A DNA stretch of 64,000 bases from Prochlorococcus marinus XMU1411 (GCF_017696075.1 NZ_JAAORI010000003.1:620001-684000), one strand, 5' to 3'; positions 26,286 through 34,053 are shown, numbered from the stretch's first letter. Program-made: numbers and translations. Notes: generated from the letters alone by a model not told the origin.

Positions 26286-26828
26286 TTAATAGATTTTAAT
26301 AAATTCTTTAAAATTATTGAATAAAGTCGGAGAATTTATTTTTCTTAAAACAAATAAAGTTCCTTTATCACCTCTGCAAATTCTAAGATTATTACTTAAA
26401 TAAGTTATCTCTAACCACCCTAATTGTTCATTATTTATTTCTTTCATAGCTTTTATATTTTTTCTTCCAAACTTAGGCCCTATAACACCAGCATGTGTAA
26501 ATTTTACCCCAATTCTTTTTTCATTTATATAATAAAGACTTATTAAAATACCAGTACCAATAATTGATCTTATTCCTCTCGGTTTAAGTAGATTAAGACC
26601 ATTCAAATTAAAAGGATCAAGAATTTGAAGGTTATCAATAAAAGGCGAATATTTTAAAAAAGAACTATTAGAACTACTCCACCGAAGCTCCCAGACGCCC
26701 TTTAAATCATTTCTATTTTTGCTGAAGGAAAAATTATGACCAATTTCAAGTTGTTTGGCAATAGTACTTATACTCTCTGAATTTGGAGATTTAAGAAGTA
26801 AATTTAATAAATCATCTTCGGAATACAT
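26286..26828 (-). CDS. PAP/fibrillin family protein (short form)
   Basis: A 180-residue protein. LKGVWELRWSSSNSSFLKYSP is the N-terminal lipocalin-like strand of plastid-lipid-associated proteins, and LRICRGDKGTLFVLRK matches the conserved C-terminal strand. These proteins bind to thylakoid lipids or plastoglobules and are linked to stress and quinone metabolism. A second, longer relative is at 29259-30029. Confidence 0.75.
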   Translation of the reverse strand: MYSEDDLLNLLLKSPNSESISTIAKQLEIGHNFSFSKNRNDLKGVWELRWSSSNSSFLKYSPFIDNLQILDPFNLNGLNLLKPRGIRSIIGTGILISLYYINEKRIGVKFTHAGVIGPKFGRKNIKAMKEINNEQLGWLEITYLSNNLRICRGDKGTLFVLRKINSPTLFNNFKEFIKIY

Positions 26829-26906
26829 CTTATAAACGCTGAATATATAATTAAGGATAAATACTTACCTCTTTGTGCTATATTCTACCCAGAATATGTT
26901 GATTTG

Positions 26907-27191
26907 ATGACAAAGAGCTATTGGCTAAAGAAAATTTCAATTCCAAATGCTGATTTATTTCTGGAATATATAAGGACAGTATTACCTTGGATTAAATCTG
27001 TGGGAGGAGTAATAGTAAAAAGAGATTTGATACAAGAATCAACCTCAAATGAATGGGACGGAGGGCAGCTTGGATTAGTAATAGAATTCGAATCAAAATT
27101 TGCTGCTAAAAAAGCATTTTATTCTGAAGTATTTCAAAAATATTTGCAGTCCAGAGATTTAATGGAACTAGTTACTATAAGTACTCTTTAA
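26907..27191 (+). CDS. DUF1330-like protein
   Basis: A 94-residue protein from ATG 26907 (a TTG directly upstream is also in frame). KSYWLKKISIPNADLFLEYI and VIEFESKFAAKKAFYS fit the dimeric alpha-beta barrel DUF1330 family. The function is unknown. Confidence 0.65.
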   Translation: MTKSYWLKKISIPNADLFLEYIRTVLPWIKSVGGVIVKRDLIQESTSNEWDGGQLGLVIEFESKFAAKKAFYSEVFQKYLQSRDLMELVTISTL

Positions 27192-27327
27192 AAAATCAAC
27201 CATTAGCGATCTCACTCAAACAACTTATAAGTATTTATTACTATTAAATTATTTATGTAATATTTATAACTTCACTAGCGATAGCATATTTTGCAAAATT
27301 TAATTGTAAAAGTAATCCGTTAATCAA

Positions 27328-27507
27328 ATGAACTATTCAACAGAAAAGGACGATTATTTGATGACAACTCCATATACAAAAAAAATTCAGCAAAAATTTG
27401 AAAAGGTTAAATCTTTTTTAGAGCAAAATGGATTTAATCCTTCATCAGAGAGCTTAATGCAAGACATAGTTAGCTCAGAAGAATATATTGCTAAAAATGG
27501 CTTATAA
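27328..27507 (+). CDS. Small hypothetical protein
   Basis: A 59-residue soluble helical protein from ATG 27328 to TAA 27505-27507. It converges with the Psb34-type gene with only a few bases between stops. No family is recognised. Confidence 0.5.
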   Translation: MNYSTEKDDYLMTTPYTKKIQQKFEKVKSFLEQNGFNPSSESLMQDIVSSEEYIAKNGL

Positions 27508-27511
27508 AATA

Positions 27512-27691
27512 TCAGAATATATTCAAAGTCCTTAAATAATAAAAACCGCCTATTAGAAAAGGTAATAATATTCCAATAAATAAAAATATGGATTTCTTTG
27601 ATTCGCCTTCTGATATAGGGTTAATTTCTGGTTCAATTGCAAAACCATTTTGTCTACCACCGCTTTCGGTTGTATAACCTTTTTTATTCAT
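27512..27691 (-). CDS. Psb34-type (Ssl1498-like) photosystem II assembly protein
   Basis: A 59-residue protein from the ATG at 27689-27691. The N-terminal GYTTESGGRQNGFAIEPE matches the signature of the Ssl1498/Psb34 family, followed by one membrane helix (about 35-52). In other cyanobacteria this light-harvesting-like protein binds a photosystem II assembly intermediate. The helix lacks the chlorophyll-binding motif of Hlips. Confidence 0.8.
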   Translation of the reverse strand: MNKKGYTTESGGRQNGFAIEPEINPISEGESKKSIFLFIGILLPFLIGGFYYLRTLNIF

Positions 27692-27776
27692 AAGAAAAAT
27701 AATCTAAGCAGATTATCTCATGTAAAAACTTATTTAAAAAATTTTTTTACATTTAGAATTAAACTAATTTTAAGAT

Positions 27777-27911
27777 CTAATAATTGATTTCAATCTGAGA
27801 TTTCAATTTGGCAGCTTTTTTTAAAAGACCTACAACTTCCTTACGGCCATTAGCAAACTCAGCCTTATTAAGTAACTCGCTATATTTTTTTGTGATTTCT
27901 CTATGATTCAT
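27777..27911 (-). CDS. Small basic hypothetical protein
   Basis: A 44-residue helical, lysine-rich protein from the ATG at 27909-27911 to TAG at 27777-27779. No family is recognised. It lies in a minus-strand run of short genes. Confidence 0.5.
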   Translation of the reverse strand: MNHREITKKYSELLNKAEFANGRKEVVGLLKKAAKLKSQIEINY

Positions 27912-27997
27912 TTTGGATGATCTATTCAATAAATTATAAAGTTACTAAAAATATTTTTTGTATAAAAGATATCAAAATAGAGTTTAAGTACCTTTAC

Positions 27998-28300
27998 CTA
28001 TTTAAACCAACCTTTTTTCTTTGGTTTAATCTCTTCTTTAATAACTTCTTTTTTTCTCCCAAATAATCCCTTTTTTTGGACTGGTAAATTCTCTTCAACA
28101 GGTTTAGATTTTCTATTAAATAAGCCTTTTTTTGGTTCTTTTTTAATTGATTCTTTTGTGTCGGAAATCTTTGTTTTTTTAGGATTTGATTTTGAATTCT
28201 TAGGTTTTCTATCTGCGAATAAAGTTTGATATACAAAAAAACCAAAAACAGCAAAGAAGCCTAATGCCTGTACTAGAGCAGTTCCAAGATTATCAAACAT
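27998..28300 (-). CDS. Membrane-anchored lysine-rich protein with KKGLF repeats
   Basis: A 100-residue protein with a membrane segment near residues 10-27 and a very basic tail in which KKGLFNRK, KKGLFGRK and KKGWFK recur about every 20 residues. Its ATG follows the stop codon of the upstream gene directly (TAAATG), indicating coupled expression. A second frame over the same DNA is a shadow. The function is unknown; the repeats suggest binding to a membrane surface or nucleic acid. Confidence 0.6.
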   Translation of the reverse strand: MFDNLGTALVQALGFFAVFGFFVYQTLFADRKPKNSKSNPKKTKISDTKESIKKEPKKGLFNRKSKPVEENLPVQKKGLFGRKKEVIKEEIKPKKKGWFK

Positions 28301-28486
28301 TTAGGCCTCAACTTTGTATAGTGATTCTTTTTCTTTCGCTTCTATACATTTTTTATCATCAGACAAGCATTCAATTTCTGCCTTATTCTCAGTATGAGAA
28401 CTGCAACCACCTGCATTTGCATTAGATATTGAAAACAAAGTTAGTGCCCCTAAAATTAAGGCGCATGATGTGTTAATCGGTTTCAT
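28301..28486 (-). CDS. Small secreted Cys-containing protein
   Basis: A 61-residue protein from the ATG at 28484-28486; a longer frame to 28522 is unlikely. A signal peptide ends at SNANA, leaving a mature peptide of about 40 residues with four Cys (GGCSS, IECLS, KKCIEA and neighbours). It is exported to the periplasm or lumen and its function is unknown. It is coupled to the following gene. Confidence 0.6.
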   Translation of the reverse strand: MKPINTSCALILGALTLFSISNANAGGCSSHTENKAEIECLSDDKKCIEAKEKESLYKVEA

Positions 28487-28571
28487 GAGTTTTATTTTTA
28501 TTATGGAAAAATAATTTCCCAATTGCGAAGATAATCTTCTCTTCTGCTAAAAGTATCCCCTTTTTATATAT

Positions 28572-28751
28572 CTATTTGTAGTAGTTAACTAAATCGATAA
28601 TTAATATTGCTAGTAATGAAAAACCTAAAATGAAAGGTAAATAAGGATATTTATTTAAAATTTTGTTTAGTTTATTTTTCGATGTTTGTTTTTCCTTTTT
28701 CTTTTCTCTAGGTGGTAAGCCTAACTCTTCCCTTCTCTTAGCTTCTCCCAT
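28572..28751 (-). CDS. DUF2839-like small membrane protein
   Basis: A 59-residue protein from the ATG at 28749-28751 to TAG at 28572-28574. MGEAKRREELGLPPREKKK is the typical start of a cyanobacterial small protein family that I associate with DUF2839. One membrane helix is near the C-terminus. The function is unknown. Confidence 0.65.
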   Translation of the reverse strand: MGEAKRREELGLPPREKKKEKQTSKNKLNKILNKYPYLPFILGFSLLAILIIDLVNYYK

Positions 28752-28878
28752 AATTTTTAAAACTATTTAAGACTATTTTATATAGTTAGTGGTAGTAGTG
28801 TATTGTTCTAGATTTAAATTATTAACGGTTAATTTAGTTTAAATTTTGGATATATTAAAAATATATAAAAAAAAATAC

Positions 28879-28986
28879 ATGATTGAAGTAGTTTGGTCAG
28901 TAAATATAATGATTGCAATACTTATTATTGGTGTTGCCTGGGTTCTTTATTACATATTTACTTATGATCAAAAATTTACTTCCTAG
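28879..28986 (+). CDS. Very small single-span membrane protein
   Basis: A 35-residue protein from ATG 28879 to TAG 28984-28986, almost entirely one membrane helix with the short tail TYDQKFTS. It lies 4 bp before the Nif11-like gene and is probably cotranscribed with it. Confidence 0.5.
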   Translation: MIEVVWSVNIMIAILIIGVAWVLYYIFTYDQKFTS

Positions 28987-28990
28987 ATAA

Positions 28991-29173
28991 ATGTCAGATA
29001 AAGATCTAAGTAATTTTCTAAAAAAAATAGAGCAACTTAATCAAATTGCTGAGCTAATAAAAAATAATCCTAGTAAAAAGTTATCCCTTTCAAAATGCAA
29101 GAATCATGATGAAGTAATTAGATTAACCACTGAATGGGGTTTTGACATTGGTAAAAGGTGGGGAGAATATTAA
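28991..29173 (+). CDS. Nif11-like small protein
   Basis: A 60-residue protein. SNFLKKIEQLNQIAELIKN, then HDEVIRLTTEWGFDIG, match the Nif11 leader-domain pattern (short helix, LxxKIKxA-like, then EVxxLAxExGF). Some marine picocyanobacteria use such leaders for lanthipeptide precursors. This one ends right after the domain, with no Gly-Gly cleavage site and no Cys core, so it is not a prochlorosin precursor. Confidence 0.6.
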   Translation: MSDKDLSNFLKKIEQLNQIAELIKNNPSKKLSLSKCKNHDEVIRLTTEWGFDIGKRWGEY

Positions 29174-29258
29174 TTGATTTTATTACCAGCATTATTAAAA
29201 TTGCCATCAACTTCAAATTAAATTCCTAAGATTAATTAGTATTTCTTGTATTGGAGTT

Positions 29259-30029
29259 ATGAAAGAAATTGAAGAGATAAAGTCAAATATATATAAAATA
29301 GCTGCTGTTACAGATAGAGGGCAAAGATTAAATAAATTAATTTCTCCTATGTATGAGGAAAAAGCTAATGAAATGGATGAATTGATTGATGCTCTTAAAG
29401 ACTTTAGTTTTGAAATATCAGAAAAATTATTGTCTGGAGAGTGGGAATTGATTTTTTCTAATGTTGAATTATTTCGAAGTTCTCCTTTCTTCCTTGCTAT
29501 TGAAAAGGCATTAAATAATGAATTTAAAAGTAATCTTTTTTTTAAATTACATCAATTGCAAGTAGGGTCCTTTGGCATATCAACTATTGGGAGAATTGCT
29601 CAAAAGATTGATTTTGACAAAAAAGAATTTATATCTAGTTTTGACACTACAATATTTGGGCTAACAACAATTCCTATCTTAGGTTGGTTCAAACTATTGC
29701 CTACTTTTGGTGGAAGAGTAATAACTCTAGCAAGTGATTTAGTTTTAAGAAACAATTTGCTTGATATGAACTTACAAAAGACAAAAGTTTCCAAAGTTGA
29801 TGGACTTAATAAGATTCCATTATTTAGTGAATTACTTATGGATAGATGGTATCCAGTTAAAGAGGTATGGAATAAGTTACCTTGGAATAAAGAATCGCCA
29901 AATTGTCAGGTTTCAATTGTATATTTAGACGAAGAAATGAGAATTATGCAGGATATGTATGGGTCTATTTTTATTTATATAAGGCCTTCAATTTCCTTGT
30001 TGAATTCAAATACAATCTCTAATGATTAA
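29259..30029 (+). CDS. PAP/fibrillin family protein (long form)
   Basis: A 256-residue protein. SGEWELIFSNVELFRSSPFF is the first lipocalin-like strand of the PAP/fibrillin family, and MRIMQDMYGSIFIYIRP fits the closing strand. An additional N-terminal helical part (about 1-60) precedes it. It is likely thylakoid- or plastoglobule-associated. It is a distant relative of 26286-26828 on the other strand. Confidence 0.75.
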   Translation: MKEIEEIKSNIYKIAAVTDRGQRLNKLISPMYEEKANEMDELIDALKDFSFEISEKLLSGEWELIFSNVELFRSSPFFLAIEKALNNEFKSNLFFKLHQLQVGSFGISTIGRIAQKIDFDKKEFISSFDTTIFGLTTIPILGWFKLLPTFGGRVITLASDLVLRNNLLDMNLQKTKVSKVDGLNKIPLFSELLMDRWYPVKEVWNKLPWNKESPNCQVSIVYLDEEMRIMQDMYGSIFIYIRPSISLLNSNTISND

Positions 30030-30162
30030 TTAAAAGACTGACTAATATTTTTAGTAATTTATGGATTAAATCCATTGAAATTTTATTTTAAAGATTAATT
30101 AATAAAAACATTTCGCATCTTGAATACAAATAGGTTATGTTCATAGTGAACATTTTTTTATT

Positions 30163-30477
30163 ATGCTCAGAAATCAAGAAAAAAATTCAGTTGTTAGAGG
30201 AATATTCTTAATAGGAGGATGGGGATTAGGTCTAGACAGATTCTACGAAGGAGATAAAAAAGGTGGTTTTTTATCAATCATTGGTTGGAGTATCACATTT
30301 TTTAGCTTTATCTTTCTTAAATGTTCAGGTTATAAATATGTTGAGGGTGTGAAAAATTATTCAGATTATTCTCCTAACCCATTAATAGTATTACCTTTAC
30401 TAGCAGGAGGATATGGTGGCTTTCTAATAATTAAGAAGGCATTTAGATTAGCTAAGCAATTTGAAAATGCAGAATAA
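30163..30477 (+). CDS. TM2-domain membrane protein
   Basis: A 104-residue protein. GGWGLGLDRFYEGDKKGGFLS is the TM2 domain signature, with the DRFY turn between two membrane helices. It is a cytoplasmic membrane protein. The function of TM2 proteins in bacteria is mostly unknown. Confidence 0.75.
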   Translation: MLRNQEKNSVVRGIFLIGGWGLGLDRFYEGDKKGGFLSIIGWSITFFSFIFLKCSGYKYVEGVKNYSDYSPNPLIVLPLLAGGYGGFLIIKKAFRLAKQFENAE

Positions 30478-30495
30478 TACTAACTGCAGGTAAAT

Positions 30496-30657
30496 TCAAG
30501 ATAACAATCCAGATCCTTTCAAATAAAATTTAAATAAAAGAATCACTAAAAGGTTTACAATTGCTAAGGCTACTAAACCATTTCTGTTTTTTACATCTAA
30601 TTTCTTGACTAAATTAGAAAGATAAACTACAGGATTTTCTGGCTCTTTATTATCCAA
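30496..30657 (-). CDS. Small single-span membrane protein
   Basis: A 53-residue protein from TTG (complement of 30655-30657) to TGA at 30496-30498. It has a soluble N-terminal half and one membrane helix at about 28-44. No other start fits. It is downstream of the 30754-31128 gene on the same strand. Confidence 0.45.
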   Translation of the reverse strand: MDNKEPENPVVYLSNLVKKLDVKNRNGLVALAIVNLLVILLFKFYLKGSGLLS

Positions 30658-30753
30658 GTTTTATTTAAATATTAATTTGACAAGAAAATATCACAGTTTC
30701 ATTTGAAGAATCAAAATTGTAAAGATGAATATCCAAAAAGAAACAAATAATTT

Positions 30754-31128
30754 CTAACCCATTATTCCTGCATTTCTTAAAAACGCTTTACCCATATTGC
30801 CAATTACAAAAAATAGAGACAAATTAATTAAAAGGATTATTAATAATGCCAACATTTTATAGTTTGGATTAGTTGAAATGCCATCAAATCCATTATTAAG
30901 AAATCTTTTAAAAAGTGATTTGTCAATTTTTAGTTTTTGTTGCTCAGAATCAAGTTTTACTTTTTCTTCTGAAGAATCTTGGTTACTTGCTTTCTCTAGA
31001 AATTCTGTAAATGCCTTAACATTTTCTTCTTTTTTATTCCCCTCATTAAGATCTTTATTGTCTTCATTCAAATTGGGGGACGATTCGATTGAATTATTTT
31101 CCTCAGGATTAAGTTTTGAATCTTCCAA
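30754..31128 (-). CDS. Acidic protein with C-terminal membrane segment
   Basis: A 124-residue protein. The first 75 residues are very rich in Glu, Asn and Ser and probably disordered, and a membrane helix lies at about 92-112. No family is recognised. A strong terminator-like hairpin lies only 35 bp upstream of the start, which may be an attenuator or the end of a separate small RNA. Confidence 0.55.
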   Translation of the reverse strand: MEDSKLNPEENNSIESSPNLNEDNKDLNEGNKKEENVKAFTEFLEKASNQDSSEEKVKLDSEQQKLKIDKSLFKRFLNNGFDGISTNPNYKMLALLIILLINLSLFFVIGNMGKAFLRNAGIMG

Positions 31129-31162
31129 ATTAGTAGTAAATGCTAGGAGTATATTACACCAT

Positions 31163-31197
31163 AAAAAAAACCCACTCGATCAATTGAAGAGAGGGTT
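31163..31197 (-). terminator. Rho-independent terminator of a leader or small RNA
   Basis: On the minus strand AACCC-T-CTC (31197-31189) pairs with GAG-T-GGGTT (31177-31169), with an 11-nt loop, followed by eight T. No minus-strand protein gene lies upstream on the right side for more than 1.5 kb, so it ends either a short RNA or an attenuated leader of the gene at 30754-31128. Confidence 0.65.
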
Positions 31198-31290
31198 AGC
31201 TAAGGTTAAAGTTCTTACATAAATAATAATTTATTTTAATTAAATTTGCGTTTGTGGCATTATGAAGTTTTAATTTAGATTAAATTCAAG
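31163..31290 (-). ncRNA. Candidate minus-strand small RNA or attenuated leader
   Basis: The stretch between the plus-strand gene at 31308 and the terminator has no ORF of note on the minus strand but would be transcribed towards the terminator. The 5' end is only a guess. The downstream gene starts 35 bp after the terminator, so conditional termination is possible. No known family is recognised. Confidence 0.35.
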
Positions 31291-31307
31291 GTGATTTTTT
31301 ATTTCAT

Positions 31308-31514
31308 ATGTTAGATGCTAATACTAAAAAAGCATGTAAAGATGATCCCTCAATAAGAGAAATTAAAATTAGAAATATAGAACATGCTATTGAACAAGCA
31401 GAATTGATGATAAAAGAATCAAAAATGAGCCAAGAAGAATTAATCTTCTTAAAAAGAAAAATATCGGACTCAAGGCAGGATTTAGAAATACTTTATTTAA
31501 TGAAAATTCAATGA
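31308..31514 (+). CDS. Small helical hypothetical protein
   Basis: A 68-residue, highly charged helical protein, possibly coiled coil (residues 15-60). No known motif. It starts at ATG 31308. Confidence 0.55.
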   Translation: MLDANTKKACKDDPSIREIKIRNIEHAIEQAELMIKESKMSQEELIFLKRKISDSRQDLEILYLMKIQ

Positions 31515-31630
31515 ATATAAATTTTTTAATCTTTTAAAAGAATTGAATTTATACAAAGAAAATTAATTTGTATATTTGAAGACTTATAAAGTTTAAAGAG
31601 AATGTAAGAATTTTTATAAAGGTTCTAGTA

Positions 31631-31732
31631 ATGTCTAAAAATAATCTCTATATACCTTTAAAGGTTGTTCCATACATCTTCATTTCAATTACTGCCATAG
31701 CAATAACAGCAGCTACATATGTAATTACTTAG
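31631..31732 (+). CDS. Very small membrane protein
   Basis: A 33-residue protein from ATG 31631 to TAG 31730-31732, with a short basic start and one Ala/Ile/Thr-rich membrane helix. No named small photosystem or cytochrome subunit is recognised. Confidence 0.5.
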   Translation: MSKNNLYIPLKVVPYIFISITAIAITAATYVIT

Positions 31733-31796
31733 TTCTATAAGCTATGTAAAGTTTTTAGATATTAAATAAATTAAAATATTTGTAATAACAAATTGT

Positions 31797-32039
31797 ATGA
31801 ATAAATTTAAAATAACAATTTTTACAATATTAATTATCATATTTTCCCTTATTGGGATTAAAAAATTTATTTATATAAATCAAGTTAAAGATTTAAAAAA
31901 CAAAGAAGAATCATTCTTAAATGAATCTATACGTGTTTTAAACGTATGCTTCGATCTAGAAAATAAAAATAAAAGAACTCTTAATAAATCAATTGAATTA
32001 ATTGAGTATTGCTTAGAGGAATATGGATATAAAAACTGA
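31797..32039 (+). CDS. Small membrane-anchored hypothetical protein
   Basis: An 80-residue protein with an N-terminal membrane anchor (about 5-22) and a charged helical domain with two Cys (NVCFD and EYCLE). No family is recognised. Confidence 0.5.
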   Translation: MNKFKITIFTILIIIFSLIGIKKFIYINQVKDLKNKEESFLNESIRVLNVCFDLENKNKRTLNKSIELIEYCLEEYGYKN

Positions 32040-32171
32040 TTTCAAAACTTGAATGATGAATTTCCTTAATACTCCACTAATATGCAAATAAAAAATTTCT
32101 GATCAATAATCTTATTATGTTCCATAAATTTTTTGTTATTAATAATATTTTCCTAATTTAATTTTTTTAAA

Positions 32172-32585
32172 ATGACTAAAGTGAAATGTTCTTATTTAGG
32201 AAATTTAAACTGTGAGGCTATTCATCTACAATCTGGGAGTCTTATTAGAACGGATGCACCTTTAGATCACTGTGGTAAAGGTGAAAGTTTTTCCCCAACT
32301 GATTTATTAGCAACATCTCTAGGTACTTGCCTGCTAACAATTATGGCAATAAAAGCTAAATCGAAAGGATTTGATTTGAAAGGAATACATTTAAATATTG
32401 AAAAACTAATGACACAAAATAGCGAGAGGAAGATAAAAGAACTAATAATAGATATTTTTATACCAGAGAACACTTCTAATGAAACTATTGATTTTTTGAA
32501 AAAAGCTTCTAAGGAATGTCCAGTTACAAGAAATTTATCTCAAGAAATAGATATTAAGATTAGTTGGCATTATGAAAAATCTTAA
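32172..32585 (+). CDS. OsmC/Ohr-family protein
   Basis: A 137-residue protein. FSPTDLLATSLGTCLLTIMAIKAK is the central OsmC helix with the first redox Cys, and SKECPVTRNLSQEI contains the second. The two Cys form the peroxidase centre in OsmC/Ohr proteins, which detoxify organic hydroperoxides. The length is normal, and it falls in the general OsmC-like group rather than clearly in Ohr. Confidence 0.85.
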   Translation: MTKVKCSYLGNLNCEAIHLQSGSLIRTDAPLDHCGKGESFSPTDLLATSLGTCLLTIMAIKAKSKGFDLKGIHLNIEKLMTQNSERKIKELIIDIFIPENTSNETIDFLKKASKECPVTRNLSQEIDIKISWHYEKS

Positions 32586-32612
32586 ACATAGTAATTACAT
32601 AAAAAAATATTA

Positions 32613-32723
32613 ATGAAATACTTTATTGGAATAGTCATTCTTTTATTTGGAATATATATAATGACAGACTTGGCATTAAAGACTAGGTATACAAGAAAAA
32701 GACTTTCAAAAGGGAAAAAATAA
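32613..32723 (+). CDS. Very small membrane protein
   Basis: A 36-residue protein from ATG 32613 to TAA 32721-32723: one membrane helix, then a basic tail (RYTRKRLSKGKK). It follows the OsmC gene by 27 bp on the same strand. Confidence 0.5.
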   Translation: MKYFIGIVILLFGIYIMTDLALKTRYTRKRLSKGKK

Positions 32724-32798
32724 ATCTTATAAATCATAATATTGCAGATTAAAGAATTAGATTTAATTTTTACTAAGAATTAAGGCATATTTTAGTTT

Positions 32799-33083
32799 TT
32801 ATTTTTTCACTATTTTTTGATCAATCAAACTAATCAAAGGGATCATTAAATTTACATTTATTCCAACAGTGCACCATGCGTAAATAATAAGAAAAAATAT
32901 TTTTATAAATAAATTAGGGGGTAAGGTGAAAAATATTTTGAAAAACCCTCCAATGAATAACACCAATATTCCAATTTGAAAAAGACCTTTGATTATCCAT
33001 TCAAGTCCATTTTTTTTAATGTTTATATAAAACCAGAAAAAAACAAAACCAGATAACAATAAATATATAAAATTTATGATCAT
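32799..33083 (-). CDS. Hypothetical membrane protein
   Basis: A 94-residue protein with about three membrane segments. No family is recognised. A palindrome TGATAATTATCA, resembling a Fur/Zur site, lies 45 bp upstream of its start. Confidence 0.55.
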   Translation of the reverse strand: MIINFIYLLLSGFVFFWFYINIKKNGLEWIIKGLFQIGILVLFIGGFFKIFFTLPPNLFIKIFFLIIYAWCTVGINVNLMIPLISLIDQKIVKK

Positions 33084-33127
33084 CTTTTTAGAGAAAATCT
33101 AATAAATTTGCCATTACTAAGGCATGA

Positions 33128-33139
33128 TGATAATTATCA
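33128..33139. promoter_or_regulatory. Possible Fur/Zur-type operator
   Basis: A perfect 12-bp palindrome TGATAATTATCA lies 45 bp upstream of the membrane protein gene at 32799-33083. It resembles the AT-rich dyads bound by Fur-family regulators. It is shorter than the palindrome before znuA and unsupported by experiment. Confidence 0.35.
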
Positions 33140-33221
33140 CTTTTTATCTGCTAATTTTTTTTAAAAATGGAAAAGTTATACAAAAAACAATAATAATAAA
33201 TTATTTTTTTATCTTTTATTC

Positions 33222-33605
33222 TTAAAACATTTTCGATTTTAGTAAATCAACTCTTTTTTGATTCACTCCCAAATCACTTTCTCCGACTCTTGATTCTGAT
33301 CTTATTGATAAGACGTTTGATTCAGGAAGAAAGGATACTTCTAAGTCGTCTACATACTTCATCCATTTACTTGTTGCCTCTGCATGGAGATAATCACCAT
33401 CAATTTCTACAATCTCAGTTCTTGGAGTGTTTTCGATAAATGTTTTAATCTCTTCAAAAGGTTTCTCAATATTGTTAACCTCCCATTCTTCTCGTACACA
33501 ATGGGCAATATCTACACAAGGTTTTAATTCTACATGTGAGGCAAATGATGAAGAAGGGAATAAAAAGCTTGAGCAAATTAAAATTCCTAAAAAAAGTATT
33601 TTCAT
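33222..33605 (-). CDS. Secreted DUF1499 family protein
   Basis: A 127-residue protein with a signal peptide (about 1-22, ending SFA). The mature part has NTPRTEIVEIDGDYLHAEATSKWMKYVDDLEV and SIRSESRVGESDLGVNQKRVD, the conserved core of DUF1499. It would be periplasmic or lumenal. The function is unknown. Confidence 0.85.
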   Translation of the reverse strand: MKILFLGILICSSFLFPSSSFASHVELKPCVDIAHCVREEWEVNNIEKPFEEIKTFIENTPRTEIVEIDGDYLHAEATSKWMKYVDDLEVSFLPESNVLSIRSESRVGESDLGVNQKRVDLLKSKMF

Positions 33606-33734
33606 TAACAGGGGTAATTAACGATCCATAATCTAACGAATTAAATTACTAATTTGTAATTACGTATCTCATTATTTTTGAAGATAGCAAATATGTTTTA
33701 ATATTCAGTATTTAACATGTATTTCTAATAATCA

Positions 33735-33830
33735 AAAAAAAAAGACCTCTTGAAAAAGAGATCTTTTAAAATTGATTTATAACAAGTGTTTCCTTGTTTC
33801 CACTGAAATAAATCAATTCCTCCTACACAC
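33735..33830 (-). ncRNA. Yfr2-family small RNA
   Basis: Minus-strand candidate RNA of about 95 nt. A 10-bp perfect stem joins 33771-33780 with 33808-33817. Its loop carries GGAAACA twice (complement of 33787-33807), the motif I know from the Yfr2-Yfr5 family. A 3' hairpin (33740-33751 with 33756-33767) and a T-run complete a terminator. A TATTAGAT -10-like box lies just upstream of the putative 5' end near 33830. The 5' end includes GTGTGTAGGAGG, complementary to the Yfr1 core with one bulge. Confidence 0.65.
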
Positions 33831-33900
33831 AAATCTAATATCACACTTAATTTCAAAATATGTAATAACTAATAGACCTCTATCTTAACTGTCACATCGC

Positions 33901-33982
33901 AAAAAATACAAAAGTACTCAATCATTTCGATTGAGTACTTTTAAAGTTATCAGAAAAAAGTGTGTGAGGAGTTTCTGATATT
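33901..33982 (-). ncRNA. Second Yfr1-like small RNA
   Basis: Minus-strand candidate RNA of about 80 nt. It contains the invariant Yfr1 core ACTCCTCACAC (complement of 33962-33972) in the loop of a 9-bp hairpin (33948-33956 with 33972-33980). It ends in a 14-bp perfect terminator hairpin (33910-33923 with 33929-33942) followed by a T-rich stretch. A TAGATT -10-like box precedes the putative 5' end. The canonical Yfr1 has a different 5' stem and is at 61.9 kb, so this would be an additional copy. Confidence 0.6.
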
Positions 33983-34053
33983 TTTAATCTACTCCGTAGG
34001 TAATTTAAAAGGCTACAGTATAAATTACTAATTATTTAAATCTTTCAGAAAAA

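Noticed and set aside
27994-28254. An 86-codon ORF overlapping the KKGLF repeat protein in another frame
   Set aside because: The chosen frame has a membrane segment and regular repeats and is coupled to the upstream gene by TAAATG. The other frame is a shadow of Lys-rich DNA.
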